This document shows positions 55,559-63,564 of a stretch of DNA of 64,000 nucleotides, piece by piece. Made by a program: the position numbers and the translations under genes. How positions within the stretch are numbered: position 1 is the stretch's first letter; every line of letters begins with the position of its first letter. This DNA is from Acidobacteriota bacterium. Its GTDB lineage: Bacteria > Acidobacteriota > Terriglobia > Terriglobales > Acidobacteriaceae. The notes beneath the pieces were generated by a model. It worked only from the letters and a program-made list of their open reading frames with translations, searched no databases and was not told the DNA's origin. Where the stretch lies: the NCBI GenBank assembly GCA_025359885.1, contig JANYDG010000114.1:1-64000 (forward strand), given 5' to 3'.

Positions 55559-57349
55559 ATGAATCGTAGAAGCTTTGTGAAATCTGCGGCCCTGACGCCG
55601 CTTGCGCTGGGAAGTTTCAATGCCCTGGCTGCGGCGGTTACGAGCGCGCCAGATACAGCTTTTGCTCCAAAGTCCACAGGGCAGCAACGTCCGGCAGCTG
55701 CACTCCACGGCGAATCCCCCATGGGTGACCGCTTTGAGTTGACGCTGGGCCGCGTGCTTCGCGGCCAGTCTCCCGCCTACGGTGAAGAGTTTCTACTCGC
55801 CGACGTGCGCCCGGTTGCTGGGCGCCGCTTCACCGAATACAGCGGGGATGTCTCAGGGCGCTACATTGGTGCGCTTGCCACGGCCGCCCGCGTGTACCAT
55901 CGCCAATTTCCTCAACTCGACGCGCTCGTGACCAAGGTACTGGCCCTGCAAAAGCCTGACGGGTACTTCGGCAGCTCCTTCCACTACGAGCACCCCGGCG
56001 ACCTTGACATGGCCCTGCTGTGGGGTAATGGACGCCTTCTCGTTGGTCTCCTCGAGTATTACCGCCTTAAACCCTCGCCGTCGCTTCTAGCGTCGTGCGT
56101 GCGCCTCGGCAATTTTCTGCTCCGCGTGGCCCCTGTGATGCTCTCCCCCGCGATACGCGCCAGTTTTGGTGCGCAGCATTTCGCCTCAAGCTACATCTGC
56201 TGGACCCAGCAGACTGAGGGCCTCGCTAACCTGTATGAACTGACGCATGACCAGCGATTTCGCAGCCTTGCCGAACAGATCGCGGCCGTTACCGAGCGCC
56301 GCCCCAGCGACCACGTCCACGGTTACCTTACCAGCCTGCGCGGCTGGGTTGACCTCTACCGCGCAACGGACGACGCCGGGATTCTCGCGCGTTGCGAGGC
56401 TGCCTGGCAGGATGTAGCCCAGTCGCAGGACCTGCTCATCACTGGCGGTGTCCCCGAAGGCTGGTCGCCCAACAACCACCGCACCGAGGGATGCGCTGAG
56501 GTTGACTGGCTGCGCCTCAGTCTTGCCCTGGCCAATGCCACTGGAAAGACGAAGTATCTGGCCATGGCAGAGCGTACTGCGTTCAACGAATTCAGCTTCA
56601 ACCAATTTGCCACTGGCGATTTTGGTCACCGCGTTTACACCGAAACCGGTCTACCCGCAGCCGGAGCTGTCCGTGCCTGGTGGTGCTGCACGCTGCACGG
56701 TCTCCGCTGCTTTCCTGATCTGCAAGCCAGCGCTTTTCGCGAGGGTGAAAACGCCGTCGACTTTAATCTGCCTTTCGATGCCAGCTTCCAATCCGGCCGG
56801 TTTTCTGCAATCTCTACCTCAACCCTTGCAGAGGACGGCATGGTGAAGATCGCGGTGACAGGTGCCCTGGCGGACAAGCCTGTACAGGTTCGCATCCGGA
56901 AGCCGGAATGGTCTGAAAACCTGACAATTCGGATCAACAAAAAGGTAGTCCCATGCGTGTTTGAAAGCGGCTACGCGATGGTCAATCGGACCTGGAAGGT
57001 AGGCGACGTAGTCGAAATTCGCTATGCCATGGCCCTGCGGCACGAGGCGGCGAGCAGCAATCGTGCCAGCTTTTGGTTTGGCCCGTGGCTCCTTGGCGCG
57101 CCCGCTGCAGAAAACCCTGCTTACTTCAATGAACTCACAGCCGAAAACAAGCTTTTGCGGCAAAGCGCGAGTTCTCCGGGACCCTCACGAGCCCATTTCG
57201 CTGTACCTGTTGCCGCAGCCACTTTTCCGTTCATTCCCGCCGAGTTTCCCGAGCAACCGTCAACCGTGACTCTGCGCCCCATTGCCGAGCAGGCAGGTCA
57301 GCCCGTTACCTCGTGGGAACTGCGCTTTTTAACTGAAGTGACATTGTGA
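55559..57349 (+). CDS. GH127-like (DUF1680) beta-L-arabinofuranosidase, Tat-exported
   Basis: 596 residues from ATG 55559 (MNRRSFVKSAALTPLALGSF), a twin-arginine signal; GAGG lies about ten bases before. An (alpha/alpha)6 barrel is suggested by repeated helices such as DLDMALLWGNGRLLVGLLEY and TEGLANLYELTHDQRF. GH127 enzymes use a zinc-bound cysteine nucleophile with a Glu-x-Cys and a Cys-Cys; here Glu310 and Cys312 (TEGCAEVDW) and Cys376-Cys377 (WWCCTLHGLRCF) fit. The spacing between the pairs is 64 residues, shorter than in the reference enzyme as I recall it, so it may be a sister family. The araD-like gene on the other side supports L-arabinose as product. Confidence 0.78.
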   Translation: MNRRSFVKSAALTPLALGSFNALAAAVTSAPDTAFAPKSTGQQRPAAALHGESPMGDRFELTLGRVLRGQSPAYGEEFLLADVRPVAGRRFTEYSGDVSGRYIGALATAARVYHRQFPQLDALVTKVLALQKPDGYFGSSFHYEHPGDLDMALLWGNGRLLVGLLEYYRLKPSPSLLASCVRLGNFLLRVAPVMLSPAIRASFGAQHFASSYICWTQQTEGLANLYELTHDQRFRSLAEQIAAVTERRPSDHVHGYLTSLRGWVDLYRATDDAGILARCEAAWQDVAQSQDLLITGGVPEGWSPNNHRTEGCAEVDWLRLSLALANATGKTKYLAMAERTAFNEFSFNQFATGDFGHRVYTETGLPAAGAVRAWWCCTLHGLRCFPDLQASAFREGENAVDFNLPFDASFQSGRFSAISTSTLAEDGMVKIAVTGALADKPVQVRIRKPEWSENLTIRINKKVVPCVFESGYAMVNRTWKVGDVVEIRYAMALRHEAASSNRASFWFGPWLLGAPAAENPAYFNELTAENKLLRQSASSPGPSRAHFAVPVAAATFPFIPAEFPEQPSTVTLRPIAEQAGQPVTSWELRFLTEVTL

Positions 57350-57431
57350 GAGGGCTACACGTTCACCGGAGATTGAAATTTCACGGAAGGTGCATGTAAT
57401 CCCGCCGAGACAAACATCGTCTACCAAGGTG

Positions 57432-58010
57432 ATGGCAACCTTGACCACAATTCTGGAGAGTATGGGCAAGCAAGCGGCGGCCACCCCTGAGGCGTTGGAT
57501 TTTGCTCAAGTGGCGGGCCAGTATCGGCCACAGATATTTCGGTTTCTACTTTCGTCACTGCGCGACCCAGACGCCGCCGAGACGCTGACCCAGGATTGTC
57601 TTCTGAAGGCGCATCGCAACTGGTCCAGCTTTCGCGGAGAATCAAACGTTCTTACCTGGCTGCTGCGCATTGCCATCAATCTGCAAAAGGATGAGTGGCG
57701 CAGCCGACGGCTTCAGTTCTGGAAGACCACCAGCCGCAACTCGGTTGATGCCGATGACGTGAGCGGATGGTTGGCCAGCGACGAATCGTCGCCCGAGCAG
57801 CAAGTGGTTGCACGGGATCAGGTTCGCCTCGTCTGGTTAGCCGTCAAGGGTTTGAGCGAACGGCAGAGAACAGTCTTCATGCTCCGTCACGTCGAGGAGA
57901 TGGAACTGCAGGAAATTGCTGTCGCAATGAATTTAAGTGAAGGCACAGTGAAAGCACACCTGTCGCGGGCAATGCTCCGCGTACGGGCCGAGTTGGGAGG
58001 GAAACGATGA
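57432..58010 (+). CDS. ECF-type RNA polymerase sigma factor
   Basis: About 192 residues. Region 2 is seen in IFRFLLSSLRDPDAAETLTQ, then DCLLKAHRNWSSFRGESNVL and TWLLRIAINLQKDEWRSRRL; region 4 in LSERQRTVFMLRHVEEMELQ, then EIAVAMNLSEGTVKAHLSRA. The start is uncertain: ATG 57432 and ATG 57462 both have purine-rich sites that are too close, and a GTG at 57390 is possible; 57432 is a compromise. The stop overlaps the next ATG (ATGA), and the downstream gene encodes a one-span protein likely to hold the sigma factor at the membrane. With the Spy-like gene beyond, envelope stress is the probable theme. Confidence 0.88.
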   Translation: MATLTTILESMGKQAAATPEALDFAQVAGQYRPQIFRFLLSSLRDPDAAETLTQDCLLKAHRNWSSFRGESNVLTWLLRIAINLQKDEWRSRRLQFWKTTSRNSVDADDVSGWLASDESSPEQQVVARDQVRLVWLAVKGLSERQRTVFMLRHVEEMELQEIAVAMNLSEGTVKAHLSRAMLRVRAELGGKR

Positions 58011-58483
58011 GCTTTGAAGACAACAAGCCGCAGAGTGAAGATCCGCAGGTTGAGGCAGCACTACGGCAGTTTCGCGAAAGCATTCACCAATGGAGCGACG
58101 AGGAATTTTCGCGGAACCGGACACTTTCCAGGACTGCGCCAAGTAGTTTTGGCAGCATCTGGCAGCGCAGCTTTCACTCCCTCACCCGACCGGCAATAGC
58201 CTCGGCGCTCGCGGGCATCCTGATCGTCGGGGGCGCTGCAGTTCCGATTCTGGTGCATCACGAGAGGCAACTTGCGATTGCCAGTGAAGCCAGGGCGCTA
58301 GAACAGGCCCGGGAACGAGAAAGAATTGCGACCGAGCGTCAGCAGATTCAAAACGTTAGTCAGGCTGCTGACGCCGTAAGCGATGAAAACCTCCTCAGTC
58401 ATGTGGACAGCGATATTGCACAGGCCACACCCGATGCAATGGAGCCGCTGGCCCGCATGATGAACGACCCAAACCCCAGGTAA
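58007..58483 (+). CDS. Probable membrane-anchored anti-sigma factor
   Basis: 158 residues. Start is coupled to the sigma gene (ATGA). The cytoplasmic part (1 to about 62) is acidic and polar, followed by one membrane span (IASALAGILIVGGAAVPILV, about 64-83) and a periplasmic helical segment rich in E, R, A and Q (about 85-120). No zinc-binding HxxxCxxC motif is present, so it is not a ZAS-type anti-sigma. The anti-sigma role is inferred from gene order and topology only. Confidence 0.65.
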   Translation: MSFEDNKPQSEDPQVEAALRQFRESIHQWSDEEFSRNRTLSRTAPSSFGSIWQRSFHSLTRPAIASALAGILIVGGAAVPILVHHERQLAIASEARALEQARERERIATERQQIQNVSQAADAVSDENLLSHVDSDIAQATPDAMEPLARMMNDPNPR

Positions 58484-58527
58484 TCAACCACTTCGGACAC
58501 AATGATCCGAATTCTCAGGGAGTCGAA

Positions 58528-59160
58528 ATGAAACTCAACTTTGCAAAACTCGGGAGGGGAATGGCGATTGCCGCCCTCGGATGCAGCAGTGTCATTGCCG
58601 TAACAGCTTTTGCCCAGGGTCCCGGCGGCATGGGTATGGGCCCGCATCATCCGCCGATGGAGCGAGCCATGGGCCCGCAGGGCGATCACGGCCGCTGGTG
58701 GAATGAACCCAAGGCGATTGAGAAATTCAAACTCAGCGAAACCCAGCGCAAGGCCATGGACGACATCTACCAGCAGCATCGTGTGAATCTAGTCGACCTC
58801 CATGCCACGCTTCAAAAGTCAGAACTCGCCCTTGAGCCTCTGATTCGTACCGACGACCCGGACGAAGGCAAGATTCTCGCCCAGATAGATCGCGTAGCCC
58901 AGGCCCGCGCTGAGCTGGAAAAAGCCAATGCCCGCATGCTGCTCGGCATTCGCAAGCAACTCACGCCTGACCAGTGGAAGCAGCTTGAAGCGGCCCGGGC
59001 AGCGCGCCATGACAAGGGCCGTGATCACGAAGAAGGCATGAGAAGTCACGGCAAAGGGCCCGGCATGGGCGGTATGGGCATGGACAAGTCTGGTCCTGAG
59101 CCACCGAGCGGTCCTGGCCCCAATGACCCCGGCATCGCTGCACCAGGCGCGGACGAATAG
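58528..59160 (+). CDS. Spy/CpxP-like periplasmic protein (LTxxQ family)
   Basis: 210 residues with a signal peptide (1 to about 30, ending TAFAQ). Two long helices carry LTxxQ-type repeats: FKLSETQRKAMDDIYQQHRV near residue 70 and LGIRKQLTPDQWKQLEAARA near 145. The flanks are rich in His, Met, Gly and Pro (GMGMGPHHPPMERAMG; GMGGMGMDKSGPE), which could bind copper or other metals. Family members are stress chaperones or metal sensors in the periplasm. It is the third gene after the ECF sigma and probable anti-sigma, so it may be a target or a sensor of that system. A strong terminator follows about 130 bases later. Confidence 0.82.
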   Translation: MKLNFAKLGRGMAIAALGCSSVIAVTAFAQGPGGMGMGPHHPPMERAMGPQGDHGRWWNEPKAIEKFKLSETQRKAMDDIYQQHRVNLVDLHATLQKSELALEPLIRTDDPDEGKILAQIDRVAQARAELEKANARMLLGIRKQLTPDQWKQLEAARAARHDKGRDHEEGMRSHGKGPGMGGMGMDKSGPEPPSGPGPNDPGIAAPGADE

Positions 59161-59289
59161 CCATCTTGATCACTTCAAGGTTTTGAAGTGGCGGCGAGTT
59201 CGATCGCACTTCGTCGCCGCGTCAAAAAGGGGCCCCAGTACGAGGCCTAGATCTCGCGGAGTCCTAGGAAACAATCGAGCAGAGAGCAT

Positions 59290-59320
59290 CGCGGTGGCTG
59301 CGCAGTCACCGCGTTTTTTT
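59290..59320 (+). terminator. Rho-independent terminator after the Spy-like gene
   Basis: CGCGGTG (59290-59296) pairs with CACCGCG (59307-59313), extended inward by CTG/CAG, and runs into seven T residues (59314-59320). The orientation serves the plus-strand sigma/anti-sigma/Spy-like genes; the gene on the right converges on it. Confidence 0.9.
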
Positions 59321-59328
59321 GCTTCAGA

Positions 59329-60780
59329 TCAATGGGGCTCAGCGATGAACAGCCGCAGGTCCCGCAGGTTGTGCCCGGTTGGCCCGGTCACCACGGAGTC
59401 TCCCAGTGCTGTGAGCAGTGGGCAGGCATCAAAGCGAGCCAGCGCGTCTTCAGGGTCATACCCAAATGCCAGGGCACGCTGCACTGTCGTCGGATCAGCC
59501 ATGGCACCCGCAGCGCGTGTGTTGCCGTCGATTCCGTCTGATCCGGCGCTGAAAACCACGAGCATCTCTTCCGGAGTTTTCGCCAACTCCAGTGCGCAGG
59601 CCAGCACAAACTGCTGATTGCGCCCACCCGCCCCAGGCGTCCGATTGAGCACGACCGTAACTTCTCCGCCAGAAATCAGGCAGCAGCGCGGATGCGCCGC
59701 CTGTTCTGCTGCAAAGCGTTGCAAAAGGTACCGCGCCGCATCCGCATAGTCCCAGTCATCGCAAGAGTTATCCACGACGGCGAAGTAGCCAGCCCGCTCC
59801 GCCGCTATGCGCGCGTTCTCCACCAGGTCATGGCTCGACAGGAGCACTTCAAACACTGAATTTCTGAAAGCCGTTTCCTCTTGCTTGGAATTGACTGTTT
59901 CGGTTGCATGGCCTCGTTCGCCCCAGGGCATAAGCGGCAAAAAAGGACTCGACTTGCCCTTGGTCGGGTTCGAGTCAGCCAACGCGCCCCGTTCAAAGAA
60001 GCTGCGCACGGTCGGCGGAAATTTGTCAGCGAGTGCATAGCGCGCAATCAACTCCTGTACTTCCGCAAGCGTCGTCGAATTCGGTGAGGTGGGTCCGCTC
60101 GCGAGAGTATCCAGGCTGCGCAACGGCACGTCTGGCAGCAGGACTGACAGCTTCGTTGCCGCAGGCGCAGCCAGCGCCAGTCGCCCTCCCTTGACCGCGG
60201 AGAAATACTTCCGAATCGAATTTACCTCTGTGATGGGAGCTCCACAGCCAATCAGCGCCTGGTGAAAGACAATGGCGTCGTTGACCGTAATTGCGGGGTC
60301 CAGTGGAAGATCAAAAAGAGCCGACCCGCCGCCTGAAATGAGAAAAATCACCAGCGTATCTGTATTTGCCTTGCGCAGCAGGGCCAGGGTCGCCCGCGCC
60401 GCTGCAAATGAGTCTTCGTTGGGCAACGGGTGCCCGCCGGCAAAATAGCGAATGCGCCAATTGCGCTTCTCTGGGATTGCGGGCGAGCAACAAATTCCCC
60501 TTACACCCCCGCGCCGCTCCATCCGAAGCAGTAGCGTATCGAGCATGGGCACCGCTGCCTTGCCGATTGCCACAACAAAAATCTGGCGATAGTCTTTTAG
60601 CCGCAGGTCCCGTGGGGGAGCCTCACCGTCGCCCGCCGCTAGAGGCCGACGCAGCACACCGTCTTCAAACTGGATATGCCGGTCAAATGCCGACTCGATG
60701 CGGCAGGCATCCAGCGAATTCAGAAAAATCCTGGTCGCAGTCGCGTGCATTGATTCCAGGTCGCGTTCGTTGCTTGTCAT
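59329..60780 (-). CDS. Glycerate 2-kinase (MOFRL/DUF4147 family)
   Basis: 483 residues, somewhat longer than the usual 420-450. It makes 2-phosphoglycerate from glycerate and ATP in the cytoplasm. Recognisable parts: VVAIGKAAVPML, FLISGGGSALFDLPLD, NSIRKYFSAVKGGRLALAAP, the DVPLRSLDTLASGPTSPN loop, and in the C-terminal MOFRL domain CLISGGEVTVVLNRTPGAGG, RNQQFVLACAL, FSAGSDGIDGNTRAAGA and TGPTGHNLRDLRLF. A segment of about 35 residues near 265-300 (TKGKSSPFLPLMPWGERGHA) looks like an insertion. Starts at 60780, or at 60750 with MHATATRIFLNSL. It is followed upstream by an alpha/beta hydrolase gene with a 14-base gap. Confidence 0.88.
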   Translation of the reverse strand: MTSNERDLESMHATATRIFLNSLDACRIESAFDRHIQFEDGVLRRPLAAGDGEAPPRDLRLKDYRQIFVVAIGKAAVPMLDTLLLRMERRGGVRGICCSPAIPEKRNWRIRYFAGGHPLPNEDSFAAARATLALLRKANTDTLVIFLISGGGSALFDLPLDPAITVNDAIVFHQALIGCGAPITEVNSIRKYFSAVKGGRLALAAPAATKLSVLLPDVPLRSLDTLASGPTSPNSTTLAEVQELIARYALADKFPPTVRSFFERGALADSNPTKGKSSPFLPLMPWGERGHATETVNSKQEETAFRNSVFEVLLSSHDLVENARIAAERAGYFAVVDNSCDDWDYADAARYLLQRFAAEQAAHPRCCLISGGEVTVVLNRTPGAGGRNQQFVLACALELAKTPEEMLVVFSAGSDGIDGNTRAAGAMADPTTVQRALAFGYDPEDALARFDACPLLTALGDSVVTGPTGHNLRDLRLFIAEPH

Positions 60781-60794
60781 CGTAAGTATCTCGA

Positions 60795-61538
60795 TTATTT
60801 CGAATTCGCAGAAAGTGTCTGGTTCACCCAGTTGCTGAGAGCTGCCTGCATTGTCGGCAGGTAGCCGGTAAAGAAGTGGTCGGCTCCTGGGATCAATACC
60901 AGTGTCTTCGGCTCGCTCGCCGTCTGCACGATGCGACGCAGTTGCTCCGGGGGCCCGTAAGGGTCCCGATCACCGCTCAGGAATAATTTGGGAATTTTGC
61001 AGGAGGGGAGCCATGGATAGCTGTAGTCGCGGCCTTCAGCGTGTGCTGGCAAGCCCAGAGATGCAAATCCGCGAACGTCTCTGCGGTTGCAGCAAGCCTG
61101 AAGCCCCATTGCCGCGCCAAATGAAAAGCCAGCGGCCACAATCGGCTTTCCAAACGTCTGTGCTAGCCAATCCAGCCCGGCTCGCACATCGTCAACTTCG
61201 GCTCGACCATTGTGGCTCCCTTCGCTCAGGCCTGTTCCCCGAAAATTGAAGCGCAACACCGGCCAGCCCAGCGCGGAAAATACCTTCATTGCGTGATAAA
61301 CGACTTTGTTGTGCAGAGTTCCCCCGGCCAGGGGGTGAGGATGACAAACCAGGGCGCAATACTCGGCGTCACGCTCTCCAGCATTCAATAGCGCTTCGAG
61401 GTGGCCCGCCGGCCCATCGAAAAAGAGGCTGACCAGCGCGCCGGGTGCCGCAGACAATACGCGCGACCGCTCCTCGGTCTCAGTGAGCTGCTGCGAAAAA
61501 AGCGCGTTGTCGGCGTTGGTCGGCATGCCAGCCTTCAT
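60795..61538 (-). CDS. Alpha/beta hydrolase (dienelactone-hydrolase-like)
   Basis: 247 residues, soluble. Family features: CHPHPLAGGTLHNKVVYHAM near residue 65, LRFNFRGTGLSEGSH near 95, nucleophile Ser in AAGFSFGAAMGLQAC near 140, the Asp in LFLSGDRDPYGPPEQL near 187 and the His in PGADHFFTGYLPTM near 222. The HPHPLxGG-type opening matches a widespread group of bacterial hydrolases of unknown substrate. It is 14 bases upstream of the glycerate kinase gene and divergent from the M20 gene. No specific pathway is shown. Confidence 0.82.
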   Translation of the reverse strand: MKAGMPTNADNALFSQQLTETEERSRVLSAAPGALVSLFFDGPAGHLEALLNAGERDAEYCALVCHPHPLAGGTLHNKVVYHAMKVFSALGWPVLRFNFRGTGLSEGSHNGRAEVDDVRAGLDWLAQTFGKPIVAAGFSFGAAMGLQACCNRRDVRGFASLGLPAHAEGRDYSYPWLPSCKIPKLFLSGDRDPYGPPEQLRRIVQTASEPKTLVLIPGADHFFTGYLPTMQAALSNWVNQTLSANSK

Positions 61539-61585
61539 TCTATGCGCCCATTTTCGCCCCAGTGGTGGAGTATTCTGGCAGTACC

Positions 61586-62662
61586 ATGACCCTTGATTTG
61601 ATCAACACCGGAGAGATTGTAGCGCCTCTTCAAACGATGGAACCCCTCGACCCTATCGCCCTCACCCGTGCGCTGGTAGCTATCGATTCGACGACGTATC
61701 ACGAGGGGGCAGCCGGAGATTTCCTCGCCGACCTCCTCGCCGGTCGCGGATGGCTGGTAGAAAAGACCCCCGTGCCCCAGCCTGACGAAAGCGGCTGCGA
61801 GGGCGATCGCTGGAACGTCTATGCCAGCTCTGCGGACGGCGCTCCCGACCTCGTCTTTTCCACGCACATTGACACCGTACCGCCCTATATTCCATTCACT
61901 GAAGACGATGAGCACATGTACGGCCGCGGCGTTTCTGACGCTAAAGGCATCCTTGCTGCCCAGGTTGCGGCCGCTGAAAAACTGCGCGGGCTCGGATACA
62001 AAATCGGCCTGCTTTTTGTCTCAGGCGAAGAGCGCGACTCCGCCGGCGCAAAGGTCGCCAACCTCGCGCCCAAAGGCGGCCGCTATCTCATCAACGGTGA
62101 ACCCACTGACAACCGCCTCGCGCTCGCCTCGAAAGGTGCCCTCCGCGTCGTGCTCACTGCCAAGGGGAAGATGGGCCACTCGGCCTATCCCGAACTCGGC
62201 GAATCGGCTGTGCACAAGCTTGTGGACGCCCTGGCCCGGGTCCGTGCTCTGAAACTGCCGGTACTCGAAGACATTGGCCCCAGTACCCTTAACATCGGCC
62301 AGATTGAGGGTGGCCGCGCCCCTAACGTGATCGCCGATCACGCCCGGGCGCAGATCCTCATTCGCCTCGTCGGCGACTCCGCCAGTACCCGCGCCGCAAT
62401 CCTCGCCGCGGCTGAAGGACTGGCCGAAGTCGACTTCACGCTCGAAATTCCCTTCGTTCGCCTCCGCGCACTGCCCGGCCTCCCCACCATGGTTGCCAAG
62501 TTCACCACGGACATTCCTCAGCTCAGCAACTGGGGCGAACCGCTCTTGCTCGGCCCCGGATCGATCCATGTTGCCCACACTCCCTACGAAAAGCTCGCCA
62601 AGAAAGAACTCCTCGAAGCCGTTGATCTGTATGTCCATGTCGCCCAGCTGCTGTTGAGCTGA
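61586..62662 (+). CDS. M20-family metallohydrolase (ArgE/DapE/LysK-like deacylase)
   Basis: 358 residues. Zinc ligands and catalytic residues of M20 enzymes are visible: the first His and Asp in FSTHIDTVPPYIPF, the bridging Asp in YGRGVSDAKGILAAQ, the catalytic Glu pair in FVSGEERDSAGAK, a later His in KMGHSAYPELGESAV marking the dimer domain, and the final His in SIHVAHTPYEKLAKKEL. The compact length suits ArgE or LysK-type deacylases of amino-acid biosynthesis or a small peptidase; the substrate cannot be told. ATG 61586 is used; a GTG at 61562 would add eight residues, and neither has a strong ribosome site. Confidence 0.85.
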   Translation: MTLDLINTGEIVAPLQTMEPLDPIALTRALVAIDSTTYHEGAAGDFLADLLAGRGWLVEKTPVPQPDESGCEGDRWNVYASSADGAPDLVFSTHIDTVPPYIPFTEDDEHMYGRGVSDAKGILAAQVAAAEKLRGLGYKIGLLFVSGEERDSAGAKVANLAPKGGRYLINGEPTDNRLALASKGALRVVLTAKGKMGHSAYPELGESAVHKLVDALARVRALKLPVLEDIGPSTLNIGQIEGGRAPNVIADHARAQILIRLVGDSASTRAAILAAAEGLAEVDFTLEIPFVRLRALPGLPTMVAKFTTDIPQLSNWGEPLLLGPGSIHVAHTPYEKLAKKELLEAVDLYVHVAQLLLS

Positions 62663-62681
62663 TTCAAACCGAATCCTCCCA

Positions 62682-62760
62682 CCGGCGTCTAAAGACAGAG
62701 CGTGACCGGTTCACTGGAGAGCGGGGGAGCCCTCCAGGCAACGCCGGCCGTTCTGGAGGA
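62682..62760 (+). promoter_or_regulatory. Structured leader with two alternative hairpins before the barrel gene
   Basis: CCGGCGT (62682-62688) can pair with ACGCCGG (62741-62747), enclosing a hairpin of CTGGAG (62714-62719) with CTCCAG (62732-62737). The same CTCCAG is also complementary to CTGGAG at 62753-62758, which overlaps the ribosome-binding site GGAGG (62755-62759). The two pairings exclude each other, so one state would hide the ribosome site. Confidence 0.45.
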
Positions 62761-62763
62761 TTC

Positions 62764-63372
62764 ATGCAATTGAAGTTTTTATTCGCTCCCCTATCGTCAG
62801 CCCTTATTTTGTGCAGTTCTCTGGGTGCATCTGCCCAGGTAGCGCCTGCAGCTTTTATCAACGGACGCTCAATCGGCGTAGGCGTTGGTTTCTCTGACTA
62901 CTCTCTCGACTACGGGCAGGGTCGTCGCATGGCTGGCCCCGTTGCCCGGGCTAGTGTGGGTATCTTTCACGGTTTCGGCGTGGATGTGAGTGCACGGTCC
63001 ATCTTGCTTTTCAAACCAGACAGCCTTACCCGCATGCGGCAAAACACCTTTCTGGCTGGCGCGTATTACGAAGTGCCTCGCGCCTGGCGAGTTCGACCTT
63101 TTGTTCGATTCGCAGGGGGCCTCGGCACGATTGATTTTCCCTCGCGCGATCCCCGATACACCCACGATTCCTATACTGTTTACGCTCCGAGTGCTGGCGT
63201 AGAGATGCCTCTCGTGCACAATCTCTATCTGCGCGCCGATTATGAATACCAATACTGGAAGCGATATCACGGTCCTCGCGATCTCAATCCTCAGGGAGTC
63301 ACAGTCGGTTTGACCTATTACCTATCAGGAATGCGACCGCATCGTTTCCGCAGAAATCAAACCAATGAATAG
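62764..63372 (+). CDS. Small outer-membrane beta-barrel protein
   Basis: 202 residues; ATG at 62764 follows GGAGG by four bases. Signal peptide 1 to about 24 (LSSALILCSSLGASAQ). The rest has alternating hydrophobic and polar residues in eight or so strands typical of OmpA/OmpW-like barrels, for example SIGVGVGFSDYSLDYGQGRR, NTFLAGAYYEVPRAWRVRPF and LRADYEYQYWKRY, closing in QGVTVGLTYYLSG. A short arginine-rich tail follows. Ligand or role not recognised. The leader may control its translation through alternative base pairing. Confidence 0.78.
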   Translation: MQLKFLFAPLSSALILCSSLGASAQVAPAAFINGRSIGVGVGFSDYSLDYGQGRRMAGPVARASVGIFHGFGVDVSARSILLFKPDSLTRMRQNTFLAGAYYEVPRAWRVRPFVRFAGGLGTIDFPSRDPRYTHDSYTVYAPSAGVEMPLVHNLYLRADYEYQYWKRYHGPRDLNPQGVTVGLTYYLSGMRPHRFRRNQTNE

Positions 63373-63564
63373 TTTTGCTGAGCGGTAGCGCTGAACCGGC
63401 AACCGGGGCGGCGCTCCTGTTCTTGACCCTGGCTGATGATATCTGCGCACAATCTAACCTGATGAAACAATCCGTCTAAGGTTTAAGGCGGAGGTCCAGA
63501 GTGGAAAACCGTGGTCGAGACAGCCCGCGGGAGGGGGCACGACTGGCCCTCGGCTGCGCCTTCC

